Source: Opisthorchis felineus | Taxonomy: Eukaryota; Platyhelminthes; Trematoda; Opisthorchiida; Opisthorchiidae | Direction: 5' to 3' | DNA: 64,000 bases | NCBI GenBank assembly: GCA_004794785.1 | Contig: SJOL01007149.1 | Span: forward strand, 257,216-321,215 | Shown here: one piece after another, positions 52,801-55,799 of the stretch | How positions within the stretch are numbered: the stretch's first letter is position 1 | Layout of the letters: the number at the start of each line of letters is the position of its first letter | Made by a program: the position numbers and the translations under genes | Notes under the pieces: model-generated | Databases searched by the model: none | What the model saw: the letters and a program-made list of their open reading frames with translations, nothing else | Told to the model about the DNA's origin: nothing

Positions 52801-54112
52801 GTAGGAGACTCTGGTAATCTGCAGTGGTAAGGAGTAGAAAAGGGTAAGAAGAAGGAGAACACGAAGTGTTAGTGCATTAGATGACAAACAGGTGAAAATC
52901 CATGGCGGTAACGTGATTCGACAGGAGAGACATGTAGTGGTTAGCGTTTCGTACGCCTAATGAGAACAGCGACTTTGCATGGGAGAAAGTAATCCACAGT
53001 GCTCTTGAACAGCTGCACCCTTCACTAAAATGTGCACTGGAGGATCGTTACACGATAGACATCCAAGAAAGAAGTATTAGCATTAAAGTAGCTCCCTGAA
53101 GGCAGCTCTTGTGACATGTAGACTTCCGTCGTTTTCAAACAATTCAACCGTCCCTGTCTGTGTATCACGGGAATTTGGGGTGAACAGGTGCTGTGCTTAT
53201 TTGTATTTAAGGTTAACCTAACACACCAGGAAATGAAAAAAACGAGATTGCTTGGGCCAGCTACTAACACTGAGTTACTCCACCGAGCTTCCGACTCGTT
53301 AGATAGCATCTGAATTAATCTTCTGAATCAAGCTGGTAATTGTGTGCTACCGAGGCAGAACTTCTCATACACTTACTAGTCACTGGGTCTTTGGTGAGAA
53401 ACCTCAGGTCCAAGATCCGCCATGGAAAATCGACAGCCTCAGACATGAGCGTCAATGTGACCTAAAGTAGACATTGGGAATTCAGACCAAAAAACAAGGA
53501 TTTACATGAAACTCATTGGGCACAACAAAGTGGACACGGCCATTCACTAAAGGAAACCGCGGTGAGATTGAAAAATCAACGTGCAACATACCGATTTTGA
53601 TTATTTTGAATTGTCTAGGAATTTGCGTCAGACTTAAACGATTCTGAATCACGCGGTTCAGGTCCAGCAATGCTTGGCTCAACTCTCTATTGCCCACTGC
53701 TTCCGCTGCTCCTGTACAATTCTGTGGGAAAACGCAAGTTTACACCCATAGTCGGATTACCTTTATGGACTTCGGTAGACGAGTGTATGTTCTGTTTGTG
53801 AAAATATCGATCGCCAACAGGACAGCAAACGGTGGCAACCTGGCCCCCACAAGCGTTTCCCGTAATAGTCGCGAAAGTGTGTTGGCTGTATTGATCAGAA
53901 AAAAACTTTGTTCTTCCAGAAAATTAGAAATTTTCTAAAACAGATAGACGTGTAAGGAGGATAAAGACATGAGACCTACTTCACATTTGTCAACCTTGGA
54001 CGCATTGTTTGACCACTTAATGAGAGCTTCAAGCCGTATAATTAAATGTCGTGTTCGACTGAAAAAGGTTGCTATTTCAATCTTCTTTTCAAGGTCTGTT
54101 TTGCTGGGAAGC
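1495..54112 (-). CDS. MED14: Mediator complex subunit 14 (MED14), 19 exons, 5'-partial
   Basis: MED14 is the backbone of Mediator, tying head, middle and tail modules together and linking activators to RNA polymerase II. The assigned exons, in transcription order, are 53980-54112, 53761-53934, 53592-53721, 53506-53546, 53377-53461, 51622-51816, 51181-51293, 40282-40350, 38698-39615, 34508-34744, 29576-29652, 29130-29479, 8723-9078, 6898-6975, 5262-5558, 4653-4698, 3613-4112, 2145-2489 and 1495-1830. They encode about 1,490 residues; human MED14 has about 1,450. Exon order follows the animal protein from the N-terminal signature to the C-terminal domain, and reading phases agree at every junction. 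The first coding exon or exons (the part before the LPSK motif) were not found up to 64 kb. Introns carry retroelements and, in one case, a whole tetraspanin gene. Family assignment is by recognised conserved blocks, not by a database search. Confidence 0.9.
2145..2489 (-). CDS. MED14: MED14 exon R
   Basis: The acceptor is CACATTTCAG and the donor GTAAGTT; 115 codons, phase 0/0. [20 protein letters not shown] then [20 protein letters not shown] matches human VAGPPFKANTLIAFTKLLGA then [35 protein letters not shown] matches the AVVLKSKMLFFLQLTQK strand. A Ser/Thr/Gly-rich insert separates the two. Confidence 0.92.
2490..3612 (-). other. MED14 intron (exons Q-R)
   Basis: It holds a diverged SINE A at 2924-3101. 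The rest is non-coding with no recognised element. Confidence 0.75.
2924..3101 (-). mobile_element. tRNA-derived SINE (family A), diverged
   Basis: The complement keeps TAGCTCAGTGGCTAAGG, the B box GGTTCGAATCC, and the body with GCAACCTGGCAGCATCTC. It lies in the intron between MED14 exons Q and R. Confidence 0.78.
3613..4112 (-). CDS. MED14: MED14 exon Q, C-terminal core
   Basis: The acceptor is CTTGTTTACAG and the donor GTATGT. The encoded segment holds [20 protein letters not shown] (human YLCSPLERFLGSVIMRRHLQ) and [20 protein letters not shown]. It ends [16 protein letters not shown] (human WKPDELQVLEKFFETR). The long Pro/Ser linker that precedes this domain in human MED14 is almost absent, which shortens the flatworm protein in this part. 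Confidence 0.92.
4653..4698 (-). CDS. MED14: MED14 exon P (46 bp)
   Basis: The acceptor is TATTCTGCTTCTAG and the donor GTAAGTG. It encodes [15 protein letters not shown], matching human KTFLNMFVDSNQDA in position and pattern. It supplies the phase shift (0 to 1) that the next exon needs, which is how it was found. Confidence 0.85.
5262..5558 (-). CDS. MED14: MED14 exon O
   Basis: The acceptor is TTCTGTTTTGTAG and the donor GTGAGT; 99 codons in phase 0/0. The product [20 protein letters not shown] and [20 protein letters not shown] aligns with human [20 protein letters not shown] and CIDIYCRSRGVV. A less conserved middle ends [11 protein letters not shown] (human YPAPGLKTF). Confidence 0.85.
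5559..6897 (-). other. MED14 intron (exons N-O)
   Basis: Only short open frames on both strands; no element recognised. Confidence 0.7.
6898..6975 (-). CDS. MED14: MED14 exon N (26 codons)
   Basis: The acceptor is CTTTTGGTTGCAG and the donor GTATGT; phase 0/0. The encoded [20 protein letters not shown] and STNGLK corresponds to human [20 protein letters not shown] followed by LG. Confidence 0.82.
6976..8722 (-). other. MED14 intron (exons M-N)
   Basis: It holds one SINE A (7330-7507). The remaining short frames, including the one at 7705-7905, have no family signature. Confidence 0.7.
7330..7507 (-). mobile_element. tRNA-derived SINE (family A)
   Basis: The complement shows GGTGGCTCGGTGGTTAGAGC, the B box GGTTCGAACC and the same body as the 37.2-kb copy. 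It lies between MED14 exons N and M. Confidence 0.88.
8723..9078 (-). CDS. MED14: MED14 exon M
   Basis: The donor is GTAAGT after SVTSLAR. The product [20 protein letters not shown] and LLYVG matches human [40 protein letters not shown] matches SISIQWNSIHQKFHISLG, and the terminal helix [20 protein letters not shown] matches NTILHQLQEMFNKTPNVVQL. Phase requires the acceptor at TAAAG|CA (start 9078). A better-looking CAG lies 5 bases upstream (start 9083) but would break the frame from exon L. A 77- or 81-bp internal GT...AG piece near 8.94-9.02 kb could be spliced, but the open frame runs through it. Confidence 0.8.
9475..9560 (+). mobile_element. Possible RTE-like 3' end, very decayed
   Basis: [18 protein letters not shown] resembles the LETLQEMAADRCQRHSCC end at 1.0 kb. 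It is short, so this is a weak call. Confidence 0.35.
10818..10864. repeat. Perfect inverted repeat, 14-bp stem
   Basis: The arms ATCAGTGCGCTGAG (10818-10831, allowing the A-T end pair) and CTCAGCGCACTGAT flank 19 bases that contain a further GAAG/CTTC pair. AT-rich near-palindromic sequence follows at 10870-10910. It lies in the MED14 intron upstream of the tetraspanin. Confidence 0.85.
11464..11665 (-). mobile_element. tRNA-derived SINE (family A)
   Basis: The complement has GATGGCTCTGTGGTTAGAGC, B box GGTTTGAATC, the body, and a tail with ATTATTTATTTTTGG. Full length. Confidence 0.88.
13210..13841 (+). CDS. Tetraspanin exon 1: N-tail, TM1, small loop, TM2
   Basis: The ATG is preceded in frame by TGA only three codons upstream (13201), which fixes the start. 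The first 120 residues are hydrophilic, with a Ser-rich patch ([17 protein letters not shown]). TM1 is within [20 protein letters not shown] and TM2 within [20 protein letters not shown]. The exon ends two bases into a codon at GTAAGT. Confidence 0.88.
13210..22758 (+). CDS. Tetraspanin with long cytosolic tails, 6 exons, nested in a MED14 intron
   Basis: Exons: 13210-13841, 15536-15726, 16840-17101, 19455-19680, 20720-20857, 22204-22758. They join in phase to 2,004 nt, 667 residues. Predicted layout: cytosolic N-tail 1-122, TM1 about 125-148, small loop with LDW, TM2 about 182-205, a basic cytosolic loop of about 47 residues, TM3 about 253-274. The large extracellular loop carries CCG at 331-333, PFSCC at 382-386, Cys394 in an NAS sequon and GC at 409-410. 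TM4 is about 425-446, followed by a charged helix and a Ser/Thr-rich tail. CCG plus SCC plus GC (six loop cysteines) is diagnostic of tetraspanins, which organise membrane microdomains. Family is sure; the orthologue is not named. Confidence 0.9.
14838..15215 (+). repeat. SINE-like repeat family B, copy 1
   Basis: It aligns over about 370 bp with 43880-44238. Shared blocks include AGTCGTCACTC, AACGGTTAA, a box B-like GGGTTCGAGAGTC, and TGATTCCCAA. The pol III-like boxes suggest tRNA ancestry. It lies in tetraspanin intron 1. Confidence 0.72.
15536..15726 (+). CDS. Tetraspanin exon 2: basic loop and TM3
   Basis: The acceptor is TTCCGGCTTAG. It encodes the Lys/Arg/Gln-rich loop ([18 protein letters not shown]) and TM3 ([20 protein letters not shown]). 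Two donors compete: GTAAGT after 15726, and GTATAA after 15779 with the frame still open. The first is stronger and gives the right phase for exon 3, so I use it. Confidence 0.85.
16840..17101 (+). CDS. Tetraspanin exon 3: first half of large extracellular loop
   Basis: The acceptor is TTCTCGCACACAG and the donor GTAAGT. It encodes the helix [17 protein letters not shown] and the hallmark [18 protein letters not shown]. The Cys-Cys-Gly motif and following Trp are the tetraspanin signature. Confidence 0.93.
17795..18280 (-). mobile_element. Internally deleted RTE-like remnant
   Basis: Reading the minus strand, 18280-17950 encodes linker sequence ([12 protein letters not shown], then [20 protein letters not shown] and DDLPSVLFK). 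It then joins directly to a 3' tail ([27 protein letters not shown]) ending near 17795. The whole RT is missing. It lies in tetraspanin intron 3. Confidence 0.7.
18306..18640 (-). repeat. Dispersed repeat family C, copy 1
   Basis: It matches 48940-49240 throughout: GATTAGGGTCCTCAA, TTGGCTCAAAA, GGAGGCCAGGAGGC-type block, CCCAGTATAGCTTAATGGGT, ACACCACAGTAAGGTCCA. I cannot name the family. Confidence 0.72.
19085..19330 (+). repeat. Dispersed repeat family C, copy 2 (inverted)
   Basis: The plus strand here matches the complement of copies 1 and 3: GGTTGGTCAATGGATGGAGC, TATCCTGGTCCTCC, GGCGGTCAGGCTTTTGAGCC, CGTCCTTCTTGATAGGTTTG. It faces copy 1 within the same tetraspanin intron. Confidence 0.68.
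19455..19680 (+). CDS. Tetraspanin exon 4: PFSCC motif to start of TM4
   Basis: The acceptor is CAATATTTTCAG and the donor GTAAGT. The product includes [20 protein letters not shown] and [20 protein letters not shown], and ends [12 protein letters not shown] at the start of TM4. The distal PxSCC and GC cysteines are the expected disulfide partners of CCG. N391 in NAS is a possible glycosylation site. Confidence 0.92.
19775..20060 (+). mobile_element. 3' end of the same RTE-like family
   Basis: The stretch from the CCCAGTCGCGCCCTCAATGG motif through GCCTTCAATGCATAGCT to the GAACGAAACTGTGGCAGCT motif parallels 27488-27670 of the element at 24.2-27.7 kb. It lies in tetraspanin intron 4 (between exons 4 and 5) and carries no RT core. 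Confidence 0.7.
20720..20857 (+). CDS. Tetraspanin exon 5: end of TM4 and juxtamembrane helix
   Basis: The acceptor is AGATACCTCAG and the donor GTAAGT; 46 codons in phase 0/0. [20 protein letters not shown] completes TM4 begun in exon 4. The rest ([20 protein letters not shown]) is an amphipathic, then charged, segment leading into exon 6. Confidence 0.85.
22204..22758 (+). CDS. Tetraspanin exon 6: charged helix and Ser/Thr-rich tail
   Basis: The acceptor is CACATTCGATTCCAG. It begins [20 protein letters not shown], a likely helix or short coiled coil. It continues into a low-complexity Ser/Thr/Pro/Gln tail of about 150 residues and ends PKPLIWRY before TGA. A possible ATTAAA polyadenylation signal lies at 22844-22849. 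Confidence 0.85.
   Translation, partial: LQLEKMQKQRERIAALERKLHEPREPGDAPTKLAYTMETTAGELRGEGEEEIQEPRRGDTMPRRSVVLFMRDSLHPPIRRSTETQIDLEDTTISGSRSTSTGRSSLPSGQNESTAPTVESTESTTTTTLAAKKPQSSPTSSSESTGGQSTVESVQPAPPSTPSQQRKKTTTSGSGQPKPLIWRY
22759..24198 (+). other. Tetraspanin 3' flank within the MED14 intron
   Basis: A possible ATTAAA at 22844 could end the tetraspanin transcript. The frame at 23731-24063 is not recognised and may belong to the 5' region of the retrotransposon that follows. Confidence 0.5.
24199..24552 (+). CDS. ORF1-like segment with 24-residue repeats
   Basis: This 117-residue frame precedes the endonuclease. From about 24367 it holds a repeat of about 24 residues in two full copies and one partial copy: [40 protein letters not shown] and [13 protein letters not shown]. 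No known domain is recognised. It may be ORF1 of the element, or only its 5' leader. It lacks a clear start context. Confidence 0.45.
   Translation: MVDRDRRRIIQYGRNTFKTKESGAAQKAPVVRSRIRSETVMPYSLRPRARPAPYSQVGQTIKSLAPGRVPQENPNNRCLAGQTLGSEASGRVPEQNPTSSHCLVGQTFESKAQGGVH
24768..25715 (+). pseudogene. Retrotransposon endonuclease domain (broken)
   Basis: The frame from about 24768 shows [13 protein letters not shown] (Asn motif), [10 protein letters not shown] (Glu motif), [20 protein letters not shown] and [10 protein letters not shown]. This is the order of an AP-endonuclease-like domain. The usual GDxN motif reads GNMN here, so a catalytic Asp is replaced by Asn. TAG codons at 25338 and 25713 interrupt the frame. 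Confidence 0.8.
25734..27545 (+). pseudogene. Retrotransposon reverse transcriptase and C-terminus (broken)
   Basis: Recognisable pieces in order: [49 protein letters not shown] (another frame), [17 protein letters not shown] jump near 26700 leads directly to [20 protein letters not shown], then [20 protein letters not shown] and [14 protein letters not shown]. The segment between AFDSV and IALLV is shortened, and the YADD catalytic motif is lost (PYEG precedes IALL). Confidence 0.8.
27691..29129 (-). other. Last part of the 20-kb MED14 intron
   Basis: AT-rich non-coding sequence, including a short TA run near 28178-28186. No element recognised. Confidence 0.6.
29130..29479 (-). CDS. MED14: MED14 exon L
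   Basis: The acceptor is TTTATTTCACAG and the donor GTGAGC. After a Pro-rich lead the product has [20 protein letters not shown] and QLDLLFTGL (human CTFRLQGRNNRTWVAELVF). It ends with [20 protein letters not shown] and LSYHVVNNP (human [20 protein letters not shown]). It ends in phase 1. The intron behind it is the 20-kb intron that holds the tetraspanin gene and a retrotransposon. Confidence 0.9.
29576..29652 (-). CDS. MED14: MED14 exon K
   Basis: The acceptor is CTGTTCCAG and the donor GTGAGC. It encodes [20 protein letters not shown] and AIRIR. Human: [20 protein letters not shown] followed by AIRLLK. The shared GVQ and AIR motifs and exact spacing make this convincing despite the short length. 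Phase 0 in, phase 2 out. Confidence 0.87.
29653..34507 (-). other. MED14 intron (exons J-K), about 4.9 kb
   Basis: It holds SINE A at 31165-31383 and a run of nine G at about 32147. Otherwise short frames only. Confidence 0.65.
31165..31383 (-). mobile_element. tRNA-derived SINE (family A), diverged
   Basis: The body (CAATCTGGCAGTATCCCAAA on the complement) and a decayed A box (ATAGCTGAGTAGCTAAAG) remain, with small insertions near the B box. Confidence 0.7.
34508..34744 (-). CDS. MED14: MED14 exon J
   Basis: The acceptor is CTCCTCTTGTAG and the donor GTAAGTG; 79 codons, phase 0/0. It encodes [20 protein letters not shown], a low-complexity Pro/Ser/Thr linker, then [20 protein letters not shown] and E. 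Human MED14 has a lysine-rich linker followed by [20 protein letters not shown] here, so both the linker and the helix correspond. Confidence 0.87.
35768..35880 (-). mobile_element. SINE family A, 5'-truncated
   Basis: Only the 3' half remains: complement CTTGGACAGTATGTCGGTTC and the conserved AGATTGTTACAGCTGAATG end. The promoter part is missing. Confidence 0.6.
36075..36200 (+). mobile_element. Short 3' fragment of the same RTE-like family
   Basis: The stretch CGTGTATCCAAGCTGTTGCC followed by TTCAACGCGAAGCTT resembles the 3' end of the 24.2-27.7 kb element (ATCAAAGCTATCGCCTTCAA). It is too short to place further. Confidence 0.45.
36226..36645 (-). mobile_element. RTE-like linker fragment
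   Basis: An open 139-residue frame contains [20 protein letters not shown] and [15 protein letters not shown]. This is the region between endonuclease and RT of the second family (compare RRLLQLIRATG in copy 2). No catalytic part is present. Confidence 0.75.
37207..37397 (+). mobile_element. tRNA-derived SINE (family A), best copy
   Basis: It has a pol III A box (TGGCTCAGTGGTTAGA, 37213-37228) and B box (GGTTCGAACC, 37258-37267). A family-specific body (GGCTTGGGCAACCTGGCAGT) follows, then a T-rich tail. The 5' end does not pair with any acceptor stem, so it is a SINE and not a tRNA gene. It lies antisense in a MED14 intron. Confidence 0.88.
38698..39615 (-). CDS. MED14: MED14 exon I, largest exon (306 codons)
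   Basis: The acceptor is TTTTTTATAG and the donor GTAAGC; phase 0 in and out, one open frame throughout. It begins [20 protein letters not shown] and corresponds to the repeat region of MED14 that in human contains LHIFVDLHSGMFQLML and the QLKFWLGQQ helix. Recognisable stretches are [20 protein letters not shown] (helix) and [20 protein letters not shown] (human KLFIKLTRLPQYYIVVEML), then YRYHLMVC (human YKYYFMSV). It is longer than the human segment because of Ser/Thr-rich inserts. Confidence 0.88.
40282..40350 (-). CDS. MED14: MED14 exon H (23 codons)
   Basis: The acceptor is TCCATATCAG and the donor GTGAGT. It encodes [20 protein letters not shown] and ILQ. Human MED14 has [20 protein letters not shown] here, and the HLSIEKLL octamer is identical. 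The preceding intron is about 10.8 kb and full of retroelements. Phase 0 on both sides. Confidence 0.9.
42311..42342. repeat. Perfect hairpin, 12-bp stem and 8-base loop
   Basis: CTTCTTGCACAA, loop GTACTTAT, TTGTGCAAGAAG. It lies in the 10.8-kb MED14 intron. There is no T-run after it, so nothing suggests a terminator. Confidence 0.9.
43600..43745 (-). mobile_element. RTE-like 3' tail
   Basis: The minus strand carries the tail seen at 45.7 kb: an AAGGCTTCAA start, GTACAGCAGTGAAGCACCAG, and an ending in GTGATGATAATGATGATTG repeats. Confidence 0.6.
43821..43889. repeat. Perfect inverted repeat, 18-bp stem
   Basis: GATTCATGGTAATGTGAG (43821-43838) pairs exactly with CTCACATTACCATGAATC (43872-43889); the loop is 33 bases. 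The right arm ends at the start of SINE-like repeat B. Confidence 0.92.
43880..44238 (+). repeat. SINE-like repeat family B, copy 2
   Basis: The partner of the 14.8-kb copy, with GAAACTTCCTTCTGAAAAGT, CCAAACGGTTAACTG and GGGTCGAAACTC in the same order. Its 5' end abuts a perfect 18-bp hairpin at 43821-43889. Confidence 0.72.
44265..44405 (-). mobile_element. RTE-like 3' end, head-to-head with copy 1
   Basis: The frame [20 protein letters not shown] then [20 protein letters not shown] is the C-terminus of the second RTE-like family. It lies on the minus strand a few bases from where the plus-strand copy 1 begins. Confidence 0.75.
44410..45805 (+). mobile_element. RTE-like element copy 1, internally deleted and dead
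   Basis: It shows linker (WAEYSKQN), then [16 protein letters not shown] and the RT pieces [40 protein letters not shown] and [19 protein letters not shown]. After a run of seven A's the frame shifts. The shifted frame reads [11 protein letters not shown], so the YADD motif has become YANG. The N-terminal RT motifs between the CIWEKD and RPGRG motifs are deleted. After 45397 the middle C-terminal part is missing, and the 3' end ([20 protein letters not shown]) resumes near 45475, ending in TGATGATGATG repeats. Positions 44532-45397 are duplicated at 56347-57212. Confidence 0.85.
44532..45397 (+). repeat. 866-bp near-identical block, copy 1
   Basis: It matches 56347-57212 base for base with no gaps. 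I count ten substitutions (98.8% identity), seven of them between 44833 and 44905. Outside the block the two loci remain only distantly related on the 5' side and differ abruptly on the 3' side. Confidence 0.93.
45945..46890 (-). mobile_element. RTE-like RT fragment, degraded
   Basis: Minus-strand pieces in order: [11 protein letters not shown] (from QAGFRPG), [60 protein letters not shown] and [19 protein letters not shown] is missing: [20 protein letters not shown] runs past its place. Frameshifts separate the pieces. Confidence 0.8.
47062..47248 (-). mobile_element. tRNA-derived SINE (family A)
   Basis: The complement has GAGATGTCTCAGTGGTTAGG, B box GGTTCGAACCC and a full body. It lies in the 10.8-kb MED14 intron. 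Confidence 0.85.
48940..49240 (-). repeat. Dispersed repeat family C, copy 3
   Basis: It has GGATGATTAGGGTCCTCAAA, CCTTGGCTCAAAATGC, CAACCCCCAATATGGAGGAC, CCCAGTATGGCTCAATGGGT and a CGCGGTAAGGTCCAGTC end, all shared with copy 1. Confidence 0.72.
51181..51293 (-). CDS. MED14: MED14 exon G
   Basis: The acceptor is TTTCCCCCTCCAG and the donor GTATGTT. The encoded [20 protein letters not shown] and [17 protein letters not shown] lies where human MED14 has the KVTIKIDEND...PLQIFHDPPLP segment. Similarity is modest (a beta strand followed by a Pro-rich turn). Position, phase (1 in, 0 out) and strong splice sites support it. Confidence 0.75.
51622..51816 (-). CDS. MED14: MED14 exon F
   Basis: The acceptor is TCGCCTCTTAG after a long pyrimidine tract, and the donor GTATTT. 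It encodes [20 protein letters not shown], then [20 protein letters not shown] and [20 protein letters not shown]. The human match is SFCLSLQLEVLHSQ followed by the VERYHAGKCLSLSVW block. It starts by completing a codon (AAT) begun in the previous exon and ends in phase 1. Confidence 0.87.
51817..53376 (-). other. MED14 intron (exons E-F), may hide an exon
   Basis: The animal protein has about 39 extra residues here. I searched the minus strand for a phase-1 exon resembling a short helix pair and found none that convinced me. Confidence 0.45.
53377..53461 (-). CDS. MED14: MED14 exon E
   Basis: The acceptor is CTACTTTAG and the donor GTAAGTG. The encoded [20 protein letters not shown] and FLTKDPVT corresponds to human [20 protein letters not shown] followed by ILVEDKETG; the PWR tripeptide and flanking strands are shared. 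It ends in phase 1 and joins in frame to the exon at 51.8 kb. That join skips about 39 residues that follow in the human protein. Confidence 0.9.
53506..53546 (-). CDS. MED14: MED14 exon D (41 bp)
   Basis: This micro-exon completes a valine codon and encodes [13 protein letters not shown]. It ends in phase 0 at a GTAAAT donor. The human counterpart is ANGRVKFRVEGEF. It was found from the conserved NGRV motif. Confidence 0.85.
53547..53591 (-). other. 45-bp in-frame mini-intron of MED14
   Basis: The sequence has a GTATGT donor and a CCTTTAG acceptor. Removing it gives [16 protein letters not shown], which has exactly the human spacing between the PPQ and NGRV motifs. Its length is a multiple of three and it has no stop, so retention would add 15 residues beginning GMLHVDF. 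Splicing is the better reading because of the length match. Confidence 0.75.
53592..53721 (-). CDS. MED14: MED14 exon C
   Basis: The exon follows TTTTCCCACAG and starts in phase 0 ([20 protein letters not shown]). It continues [20 protein letters not shown] and IKI and ends one base into a codon at a GTATGT donor. It matches the human [20 protein letters not shown] region, residue for residue in length up to the NGRV motif of the next exon. The intron behind it is 45 bp with no stop in frame, so a read-through form is possible. Confidence 0.9.
53761..53934 (-). CDS. MED14: MED14 exon B
   Basis: The acceptor is CTGTTTTAG and the donor GTAATC; 58 codons, phase 0 at both ends. The product [20 protein letters not shown], then [20 protein letters not shown] and [18 protein letters not shown], follows the human order of FLDQQ, TADRLASLAR, ARLPSFAIPYAIDVL and YPRLP. 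It is separated from exon A by an intron of only 45 bp (53935-53979). That intron length fits the short 5' introns known in trematode genes. Confidence 0.92.
53980..54112 (-). CDS. MED14: MED14 exon A (first exon found): conserved N-terminal signature
   Basis: The exon follows a TTTCAG acceptor and ends at a GTAGGT donor. It encodes [20 protein letters not shown] and then [20 protein letters not shown] and DKCE. This is the most conserved stretch of MED14/RGR1 (the human counterpart begins LPRKSDVERKIEI), so it anchors the gene identification. It begins with one base completing a split codon, so at least one coding exon lies upstream on the minus strand. It ends in phase 0. Confidence 0.93.
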
Positions 54113-55799
54113 CTGAAACGAGTTGCGATGAGTCTGACAAAATAACTAAACTCACAAATCAACCAGTCTCATGAGATCGGTGTAGATTTTCTGACAGATG
54201 AATTCTATCAGAACAGAAAAGGGGACCGCATCAGGCCTTGGTCTTGGAACGACTTGCTCCTGTTCAGTAGCCTCGGACATTGTGCGATGTAGAAAACTGC
54301 TGCAATATAGTTTGGTTCTCGCAAGTGGAGCACGTCACAAGAAGAGCTGAGATGGAAGGGAAACTGGCGTATGTTGGAATATACTCGACAAACCAAACAG
54401 GGTACGCAACACACATGAAAATCAAACATGACCCCAAACAGCGACCAGCAAGACTAAGCTAATTAAAATCAGTATTCTGGATGCCAGAGTGGATCTAGAT
54501 CCGCAATCAAGATGACCTGTTGCCTCGATATCGTGTCACAACTAAATAACTCGACATGGTGGGGAATGAGTCGACTGCATTCACCTCAATGTCTCTGAAA
54601 ACGCAACCAAATGACAAACTCTGGGCCTCCCTTGAATAATTTCTACTCACTGCCTTCTTGTAATAACAATAATAATCGTTCAGTTATAAAACCCTTTGGG
54701 TACCTAACTGCCATGCCACCTGAAGTAAGCACGAGGGCTGAGATAATGCCCAAGCCTAGAGAGTCGAGATGCTGACGTTGGGTTCGAACCGCGGACATTG
54801 CGGTTTAACCACTGAGCTATTTCAAGCTTTCTTGTAAAATGAAATAAAACAGTCACCTGGCTCGTGGGTGATTCTCAGCATTCAAAGCCGATGCAACCTA
54901 TGGTCACTCCTCTCACTGGGTGGTAGATAGGTAGAACTAGACGAATCCGATCACCCTGGAAAATGCGCGAAATTGAAAAGTGCAGAGTAGCCAATTGACC
55001 CTACACGTTTCTCGTATGCTCGTGTAAACATTAAAAAAGCGGCAGGTTGGAGCACCCTTCGCAGCTCGCCGGAGAAACTTTGATCCTTGCCTACACATAT
55101 ATTTGCGCCAGCTACTCAACGGCGCACTGAATTCACTTAGCAAGAAGCAATGGCCGTACTCTCTCAACTCGCCGAGAAAACGTTTCCGATAGATTCCCCG
55201 AGTTCTATAGATAACACCAACCACTGTGTTTCCGTTCGTTGTAAACGCAGTACGACTAGCGCTCCGTTCCCGCGAACAGTTGCGCAGAGTTGTGCAGCAA
55301 ACAGACCACCTCCGGTCAACCTACAAACCACTGCCACGGCGACCTTCTACCACAACACAGTGAAATACGGATTGTCCAAAAATCGCAAGCTCTTGGGCAT
55401 GGACGTCAAGAGTGAGCCAAGTCTCAGTAAATGCAACTATTACTTATGCTCTGCATGATCTTGTCCTCCAGTTTGTCACGTTTGCTAATTAGGCTACGGT
55501 TGTTAGAATTCATGGTTCGTCCTCCCTGTTGGTTGCTAGTTTACCGGTATCCGTTGATTTTCGCTGGTTTCTTGTTCTTCCGAAACCAGCGCCAGAGGTG
55601 TCCAACGTACTTGGAGTCACCTCCAGAGAACCGGAAAATCCTGCACAGCTGTTGCAAGGCACTGCGAGACCTTAAATTATCCTCCAGAGGGGCGTCATGG
55701 GCCACTCTAACAGTTTGTGATCGTAGCCGATGGGTGGGATGTGCAACCAGTGCTATTTCTTTGTTCGCATTCTGACGTCCCGGAAGCATTTTATTATAG
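54113..55799 (-). other. Upstream MED14 intron
   Basis: It holds SINE A at 54671-54828. Frames at 55150-55458 (+) and 55541-55789 (-) are unclassified. Confidence 0.5.
54671..54828 (-). mobile_element. tRNA-derived SINE (family A), with small deletions
   Basis: The complement shows TAGCTCAGTGGTTAAACC, B box GGTTCGAACCC and a body that lacks about ten bases around the CCAGGTTGC motif. It lies upstream of the first MED14 exon found. Confidence 0.78.

Noticed and set aside
55150..55458. Plus-strand frame with MAVLSQLAEKTFPID
   Set aside because: No homology recognised and no splice partners; it is upstream of retroelement copy 2 and may be a chance frame.
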